Shown one piece after another: positions 5,810 through 10,019 of a DNA stretch of 10,019 nt (the first letter of the stretch is position 1; every line of letters starts with the position of its first letter). Origin of the DNA: DATAAM01 sp036260075. Lineage in GTDB: Bacteria; Actinomycetota; Acidimicrobiia; Acidimicrobiales; JAHWLA01. The position numbers and the translations under genes are program-made. The notes under the pieces were generated by a model. The model searched no databases. It had not been told where the DNA came from and worked only from the letters and a program-made list of their open reading frames with translations. Where the stretch lies: positions 1 through 10,019 of the forward strand of contig DATAAM010000161.1 of assembly GCA_036260075.1 (NCBI GenBank). Direction: 5' to 3'.

Positions 5810-6526
5810 CTAGTCCTCGCCCAGATAAGCCTTGCGCACGTCCTCGTTCTCCAGCAGCTCGGTGCCGGTGCCGCTGAGCGCGATGCGCCCGGTCTCGATG
5901 ACGTACGCGTAGTCGGCCAGCCCCAGCGCGGCCTGTGCGTTCTGCTCCACCAGCAGGATCGTGGTGCCCTGCTCCTTCAGCTCCTTCACCGTCGAGAAGA
6001 TGCGCTGCATCATGATCGGCGACAAGCCCATGGACGGCTCGTCGAGCATGAGCAGCCGCGGTCGGCTCATCAGCGCCCGACCCATGGCCAGCATCTGCTG
6101 CTCGCCGCCCGACAGCGTGCCCGCCGCCTGCGTGCGCCGCTCCTCCAGCACGGGGAACAGCTCGAACACCCGCTCCAGGTCGGCCTGGATCGCCTCGGGG
6201 TCGGTGCGGATGAACGCTCCCAGCTGAAGGTTCTCCAGCACCGTCATGCGGGGGAAGATGCGGCGACCCTCGGGGGAGTGGGCCACGCCCATCTCCACGA
6301 TGCGGTGGGCAGGCACGCCGTCGAGCCGGCTGCCCTCGAACAGCACCTCGCCCCCGGCCACCGGCAGCAACCCCGAGATCGTGCGCAAGGTGGTGGTCTT
6401 GCCCGCCCCGTTGGTGCCGATGAGCGTGACCACCCGCCCGGCGTCCACCGAGAACGAGATGCCCTTGACCGCTTCGATCTTCCCGTAGCAGACCTTGAGG
6501 TCGCGAACCTCGAGCATCGCCGTCAC
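5810..6526 (-). CDS. livF: Branched-chain amino acid-type ABC transporter ATPase LivF
   Basis: A protein of 238 residues, the second nucleotide-binding subunit of a HAAT-family importer, bound to the cytosolic face of LivH/LivM. Walker A is GTNGAGKT (37-44), the signature is LSGGEQQ (138-144) and Walker B is LLMLDEP (158-164). The post-D-loop segment LLVEQN carries the glutamine usual in LivF where most ABC ATPases have the H-loop histidine. AHSPEGRRIFPRMTVLENL is also characteristic of LivF. It is the last gene of the cassette and is the only one set apart from its neighbour: 73 bases containing IR3 separate it from livG. GTG 6526 has AAAGG 7 bases upstream; the ATG three codons in is an alternative. 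HAAT systems also carry urea, amides or other amino acids, so the substrate is open. Confidence 0.95.
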   Translation of the reverse strand: MTAMLEVRDLKVCYGKIEAVKGISFSVDAGRVVTLIGTNGAGKTTTLRTISGLLPVAGGEVLFEGSRLDGVPAHRIVEMGVAHSPEGRRIFPRMTVLENLQLGAFIRTDPEAIQADLERVFELFPVLEERRTQAAGTLSGGEQQMLAMGRALMSRPRLLMLDEPSMGLSPIMMQRIFSTVKELKEQGTTILLVEQNAQAALGLADYAYVIETGRIALSGTGTELLENEDVRKAYLGED

Positions 6527-6536
6527 GCCCCCGCCT

Positions 6537-6583
6537 TTCTGGGCACGTTCTTGTGCCGTACAAGCACAAGAACGTGCCCAGAA
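6537..6583 (-). repeat. Long perfect inverted repeat IR3 inside the liv operon
   Basis: Arms 6537-6556 and 6564-6583 are perfect reverse complements (20 bp) with a 7-base loop. Read in the direction of transcription the element begins CGTTCTGGGCACG, starts 16 bases after the livG stop and ends 10 bases before the livF GTG. The distal arm runs into AGAAAGG, the probable livF Shine-Dalgarno, so folding could partly mask ribosome binding. No U-tract is seen. Possible roles are partial terminator, processing or stability hairpin, or translational control of livF. Confidence 0.9.
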
Positions 6584-6599
6584 CGGAAGGGGAGCCGGC

Positions 6600-7373
6600 T
6601 CATGACGCCGGCGCTCCCAGGTAGGCCTCGATCACACGCGGGTCCTGCTGCACCTCGGCGGGCGTCCCCTCCACCAGCTTCTGCCCCTGCACCAGCACGG
6701 CCACCCGGTCGCACAGGTTGAAGATGAAGCGCATGTCGTGCTCGATCACCACCACGGCGAGGCCTTGGTCGCGGATGCGGCGCACGAGCTCCATGGCCGA
6801 CGTCGTCTCCTGCGGGTTCATGCCCGCCGTGGGCTCGTCGAGCAGGAGGACGCCGGGCTCGGTCGCCAGTGCCCGGGCGATCTCCAGCCGCCGCTGGTCG
6901 CCGTAGGACAGGTTCTTGGCCAGCTCGTCGGCCACCCGGCCGAGGCCCACGAAATCGAGCAGCTCGCGGGCGCGCCGCTCCGACTCCCGCTCCTCCCGCC
7001 GGAACCGAAGCCCCCGTCCGATGGCGGAGAACACGCCGGTCTTGGTACGGCAGTGGCGGCCCACGAGCACGTTCTCCAGCGCGGTCATGTTCGGGAAGAG
7101 GCGGATGTTCTGGAACGTGCGGGCCAGGCCCGCGCTGGTGATGTGGTACGGCCGTCCCGTGATGCGCTTCCCCTTGTAGAAGATCTCGCCCGCGGTGGGC
7201 TCCTCCATCCCGGTGAGGCAGTTGAAGAACGTCGTCTTGCCCGCTCCGTTGGGCCCGATGAGGCCGACGATCTCGCGGTCGTACACGACGAGGTCGACGT
7301 CGGACACTGCGGTGAGGCCGCCGAAGCGCTTGGTGACCCCACGGGCCTCGAGCACCACCTCTCGCTCGGTCAC
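6600..7373 (-). CDS. livG: Branched-chain amino acid-type ABC transporter ATPase LivG
   Basis: A protein of 257 residues, the first ATPase of the importer. Walker A is GPNGAGKT (40-47), the Q-loop glutamine is in ARTFQNIRLFPNMTALENV (Q88), the signature is LSYGDQRRLEIARAL (155-169), Walker B is VLLLDEP (175-181), and the H-loop is H212 in VVIEHDMRFI. The AGLARTFQNIRLF stretch, the LSYGDQRRLEIARAL form of the signature and the ending RVIEAYLG are typical of LivG and separate it from LivF. Its GTG start overlaps the livM stop by four bases (GTGA at 7370-7373 on the minus strand), so it is translationally coupled. All catalytic motifs are intact. Confidence 0.96.
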   Translation of the reverse strand: MTEREVVLEARGVTKRFGGLTAVSDVDLVVYDREIVGLIGPNGAGKTTFFNCLTGMEEPTAGEIFYKGKRITGRPYHITSAGLARTFQNIRLFPNMTALENVLVGRHCRTKTGVFSAIGRGLRFRREERESERRARELLDFVGLGRVADELAKNLSYGDQRRLEIARALATEPGVLLLDEPTAGMNPQETTSAMELVRRIRDQGLAVVVIEHDMRFIFNLCDRVAVLVQGQKLVEGTPAEVQQDPRVIEAYLGAPAS

Positions 7374-9043
7374 GACGTCACCGTGACGGGAGCACCGGGC
7401 GTGGCACCGGTGGCGTCGCCGCCGCCCTCTTCACGGAACTCCCTCTGGCGCCGTCGGCTGGCGACGATGCCCTCGGGCCGGAAGCGCATCATCAGGATGA
7501 GCGCGATGCCGAACAGGAGGAGCCGCTTGTCCTGGAAGGCGCGCAGCTTCTCCGGGATGATGAACAGGGCGGAGGACCCGAGCAGCGCGCCGGGCACCGT
7601 GCCCATGCCGCCCAGCACCACGGCGGCCAGCAGCAGGATCGACTCGAGGAACGTGTAGGAGTCGGGCGTGACCGAGGTGGTCACGTGGGCGTTCAGCGTG
7701 CCTGCCGCTCCGGCCAGGAACGCCCCGATGGCGAACGCCAGCAGCTTGAGCCGGATGGTGTTGACCCCCATCGCGGCTGCGGCCGTCTCGTCCTCGCGGA
7801 TGGCCACCCACGCCCGCCCGATGCGGCTGTCGTTGAGGCGCGTGAAGACGAGGATCACCACCGCCAGCAGCACGAGCTCGGCGAAGTAGTAGTTGGCGAA
7901 GCCGGGCAGGTCGATGCCGAACAGCTCGTGGGCGGCGCCGAAGTCGAAGTCACCCACCGCGAGGTCGGGGATGCCCGAGATGCCGTTGGGGCCACGGGTG
8001 AGGCCGTCGTAGTTGTTGGCGATGATGCGGAAGATCTCGCCGAAGCCCAGGGTGACGATGGCCAGGTAGTCGCCCCGTAGTCGAAGCGTGGGCGCGCCGA
8101 TGACGACGCCGAAGACGGCGGCGATCGTGGCGCCCAGCAGCAGGGTGACGATGAAGGGCAGCTTCACGTGCACGGTGGTGAAGCCCGCGTCGGCGAACAG
8201 CCCGCCCACGTAGGCGCCCACGCCGAAGAAGGCGACGTAGCCGAGGTCGAGCAGGCCGGCCAGCCCCACCACGACGTTGAGCCCGATGGCCGCCGCCGCG
8301 AACACGCCGATCGAGGCGAACACGCGGATCCAGTACGCGTTGCCCCCCTGCGTGAACGGGAAGGCCACCGCGGCGACGGCAGCCGCCGCCAGCGTGACCG
8401 TGCGGTGTCGTACGAACAGCGTCTGCAGCCAGGAGAAGACGCCGACCCGGTGGACCGCCACCGCGCCCACGGCCAACGCCAGGAGGAACGAGACGAAGCG
8501 GCTGGGCTCCTCGACCTCCAAGCCGAAGACCACGAGCCAGAGCAGGGCGCCCAGCGCCACCGCGATGGCCAGCAGCTCCACCGGCGCGGGCAGTCGGCGC
8601 CACTCGTCGGGGAGCGGACGGTCCTCGGGCAGCGAGGCCAGCGCGGCCAGGAGGAGCACGGCGCCCACCAACGTGAGCCACGCGCCCCACGCCACGGCAC
8701 CGAAGCCGCCGCCGTCGCGCACGTCGTTGCCCAGCATCCAGCTGAACAGGGTCTCGCCCGCCCCCATGGTGAGGACGTTGAACAGCGTCACGCCCACCAG
8801 GCCGCTCGCCCCCACCACCCCGGCCCGACGGCGACCCGGCACGTCGAGCACCAGGAGGACGGCCACCGCCGCCAACACCAGGCAGAACAGGCGGGCGCCG
8901 CCGGGGAAGCCCGACAGCGTCATCTTCCCGGGATAGCCGAACGCCCGCGTGGCCCACGGCGACAGCGCGCCGACGACCACGGCGGCCGCCCCCACGCCGC
9001 CCACCGTGAGGCGCTGGGCCGGGGTGAACGCAGGCTGCCTCAT
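7370..9043 (-). CDS. livM: Branched-chain amino acid-type ABC transporter permease LivM with long N-terminal membrane extension
   Basis: A protein of 557 residues. The LivM core occupies about 235-530: VVGLAGLLDLGYVAFFGVGAY (258-278), GAPTLRLRGDYLAIVTLGFGE (316-336), LTRGPNGISGIPDL, and the ATPase-contact (EAA-like) loop GRAWVAIREDETAAAAMGVN (409-428). The preceding 230 or so residues add hydrophobic segments at about 12-30, 50-68, 78-95, 116-137, 155-174, 184-203 and 216-230. Many LivM proteins have only about 300-360 residues; E. coli LivM has a shorter N-terminal addition. The motif LSPWATRAFGYPGKMTLSGF at 27-46 recalls the outer Trp-containing loop of small actinobacterial membrane proteins, a loose resemblance only. 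ATG 9043 is chosen because ATGA overlaps the livH stop. The frame stays open to 9790, but upstream it only mis-reads livH. The C-terminal tail is polar. Confidence 0.95.
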   Translation of the reverse strand: MRQPAFTPAQRLTVGGVGAAAVVVGALSPWATRAFGYPGKMTLSGFPGGARLFCLVLAAVAVLLVLDVPGRRRAGVVGASGLVGVTLFNVLTMGAGETLFSWMLGNDVRDGGGFGAVAWGAWLTLVGAVLLLAALASLPEDRPLPDEWRRLPAPVELLAIAVALGALLWLVVFGLEVEEPSRFVSFLLALAVGAVAVHRVGVFSWLQTLFVRHRTVTLAAAAVAAVAFPFTQGGNAYWIRVFASIGVFAAAAIGLNVVVGLAGLLDLGYVAFFGVGAYVGGLFADAGFTTVHVKLPFIVTLLLGATIAAVFGVVIGAPTLRLRGDYLAIVTLGFGEIFRIIANNYDGLTRGPNGISGIPDLAVGDFDFGAAHELFGIDLPGFANYYFAELVLLAVVILVFTRLNDSRIGRAWVAIREDETAAAAMGVNTIRLKLLAFAIGAFLAGAAGTLNAHVTTSVTPDSYTFLESILLLAAVVLGGMGTVPGALLGSSALFIIPEKLRAFQDKRLLLFGIALILMMRFRPEGIVASRRRQREFREEGGGDATGATPGAPVTVTS

Positions 9044-9948
9044 GCCCGGGCGGCCACCCGTTCGCCGAGCAGGCCCGAGGGGCGGAACACCAGCAGCAGG
9101 ATCAGCACGACGAACGCCCACATGTCCTTGTAGCCGGAGCCCAGTGGCAGGTACTGCGTGGCCATCACCTCCACGATGCCGAGGAGGAAGCCGCCGTACA
9201 CCGCGCCGGCGATGTTGCCGATGCCGCCCAGCACGGCGGCGGTGAACGCCTTCAGGCCCGCGATGAAGCCGATGCTGAAGCTGATCTGGTTGAACCGCAG
9301 CCCGGTGAGCACGCCCGCCACGCCCGCCAACGCCGCGCCCAAGGCGAACGTGATCACGATGATGCGGTTGGTGTCGATGCCCATGAGCTTGGCCGTGTCG
9401 GGATCCTGGGCCGTGGCCCGCATGGCCTTGCCGGTGCGGCTGCGCTGCACGAAGGCCTGGAGGGCCACCATCAGCACCACGGCCGTCACCACCACGAAGA
9501 TCGACGCCCGGGAGACGCTCACCCCGCCGATCTCCACCGGCGGCCCCGACACGAGACGGGGGAAGCTTAAGGGGCTCTTGGCGCCCGGGTAGAAGAGGCG
9601 GACCGCCTCTTGGAGGAAGATCGACACGCCGATGGCGGTGATCAGCGGTGCCAGCCGGGGAGCGTGGCGCAGCGGCCGATAGGCGAAGCGCTCCATGAGG
9701 AGCGCGGTGACGACGGCGACCGCCATCGCCGCCACCAGCATGATGGCGATGGCAGGGACGGCGGGCACGCCGTCGGGCAGGGCGCTCCACGCCGCCAAGG
9801 CGGCGAAGCCGCCCACCATGTAGATCTCACCGTGGGCGAAGTTGATGAGCTGGATGATCCCGTAGACCATCGTGTAGCCGAGGGCGATGAGGCCGTACGT
9901 GGCGCCGAGCACGACGCCGTTCGCCAGCTGTTGCAGGAACTGCCGCAA
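9040..9948 (-). CDS. livH: Branched-chain amino acid-type ABC transporter permease LivH
   Basis: A protein of 302 residues, the normal length for LivH. The N-terminus QQLANGVVLGATYGLIALGYTMVYGII and LINFAHGEIYMVGGF (34-48) are the family hallmark. The ATPase-contact loop is RTGKAMRATAQDPDTAKLMG (171-190), and KAFTAAVLGGIGNIAGAVYGGFLLGIVE is the conserved late block. About eight hydrophobic segments place it in the inner membrane, where it pairs with LivM. The start is an unusual TTG at 9948. It is chosen because it gives the exact family N-terminus and has GGGAGGT just upstream; a GTG at 9953 is in another frame. It is the first cassette gene in the window. The periplasmic binding protein normally encoded nearby would have to lie beyond the right edge or elsewhere. 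Confidence 0.96.
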   Translation of the reverse strand: MRQFLQQLANGVVLGATYGLIALGYTMVYGIIQLINFAHGEIYMVGGFAALAAWSALPDGVPAVPAIAIMLVAAMAVAVVTALLMERFAYRPLRHAPRLAPLITAIGVSIFLQEAVRLFYPGAKSPLSFPRLVSGPPVEIGGVSVSRASIFVVVTAVVLMVALQAFVQRSRTGKAMRATAQDPDTAKLMGIDTNRIIVITFALGAALAGVAGVLTGLRFNQISFSIGFIAGLKAFTAAVLGGIGNIAGAVYGGFLLGIVEVMATQYLPLGSGYKDMWAFVVLILLLVFRPSGLLGERVAARA

Positions 9949-9951
9949 CGC

Positions 9952-9958
9952 ACCTCCC
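9952..9958 (-). promoter_or_regulatory. Strong ribosome binding site supporting the livH TTG start
   Basis: The minus strand reads GGGAGGT here, with 3 bases (GCG) to the TTG at 9948 (4 bases from the GGAGG core). It is the best Shine-Dalgarno match in the window and decides the non-ATG start of livH. Confidence 0.75.
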
Positions 9959-9967
9959 TGATCCGAG

Positions 9968-10019
9968 TCGTTCTTTTCCCCTCCGGCGCACCCTGGTGCG
10001 CCGGAGGGGAAAAGAACGA
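9968..10019 (-). repeat. Long perfect inverted repeat IR4 upstream of livH
   Basis: Arms 9968-9992 and 9995-10019 are perfect reverse complements (25 bp), meeting at a tip of CCTG. The stem could continue past the window, because the last base of the window is the last base of the right arm. On the minus strand it begins TCGTTCTTTTCCCC and ends 19 bases before the livH TTG, leaving room for the ribosome site but not for a promoter. It may terminate an unseen upstream gene. It is the longest member of the IR1-IR4 set. Confidence 0.9.

Noticed and set aside
4809..6569. Minus-strand open frame of 586 residues across the sigma module and livF
   Set aside because: It is out of frame with livF and opposite the sigma region 4 coding sequence. 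Its composition is that of a shadow frame.
9044..9790. Upstream open extension of livM to an 806-residue protein
   Set aside because: Residues upstream of 9043 are livH read out of frame with Arg/His/Gly-rich composition. The ATGA overlap marks the real start.

Overview
The window is very GC-rich with strong third-position G/C bias and GTG/TTG starts. It carries an actinobacterial-type GroEL tail, a HemQ-type coproheme decarboxylase and a SpoIID-like protein with a Thr/Ser linker. I infer a high-GC Actinomycetota, with Acidimicrobiia-like relatives most plausible. No marker here fixes the taxon.

Layout, left to right. (1) The 3' end of groEL runs into the left edge (+). (2) A SAM-dependent methyltransferase and an M48/STE24-type membrane metalloprotease (+) are joined by a GTGA start/stop overlap. 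(3) A secreted or anchored SpoIID/LytB-domain protein (-) overlaps the protease gene by 15 bases, tail to tail; its domain looks circularly permuted. (4) hemQ (+) is divergent from it, with a leaderless-looking start. (5) A less GC-rich patch (about 4726-5804) holds a hairpin, one classical U-tailed terminator, a 78-residue two-helix membrane protein and an overlapping divergent sigma-70-like factor (+). (6) A branched-chain amino acid-type (HAAT family) ABC importer cassette occupies the right 40 percent on the minus strand, transcribed livH-livM-livG-livF. Both permeases and both ATPases are present, but the substrate-binding protein is not in the window. LivM has an unusual membrane extension of roughly 230 residues.

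The liv genes work together as one inner-membrane importer: LivH and LivM form the channel and LivG and LivF supply ATP hydrolysis. The other genes look like independent housekeeping or envelope functions.

The most notable non-coding signal is a set of four long perfect inverted repeats (20-25 bp arms) at 361-408, 3970-4021, 6537-6583 and 9968-10019. Each nearly fills a short intergenic gap and ends 10-23 bases before a start codon. Read in the direction of the downstream gene, each begins with CGTTCT. Their bodies differ, yet every copy is perfectly self-complementary and none has a U-tract. They occupy four of the five intergenic spaces of more than 10 bases in the window (counting the right edge).
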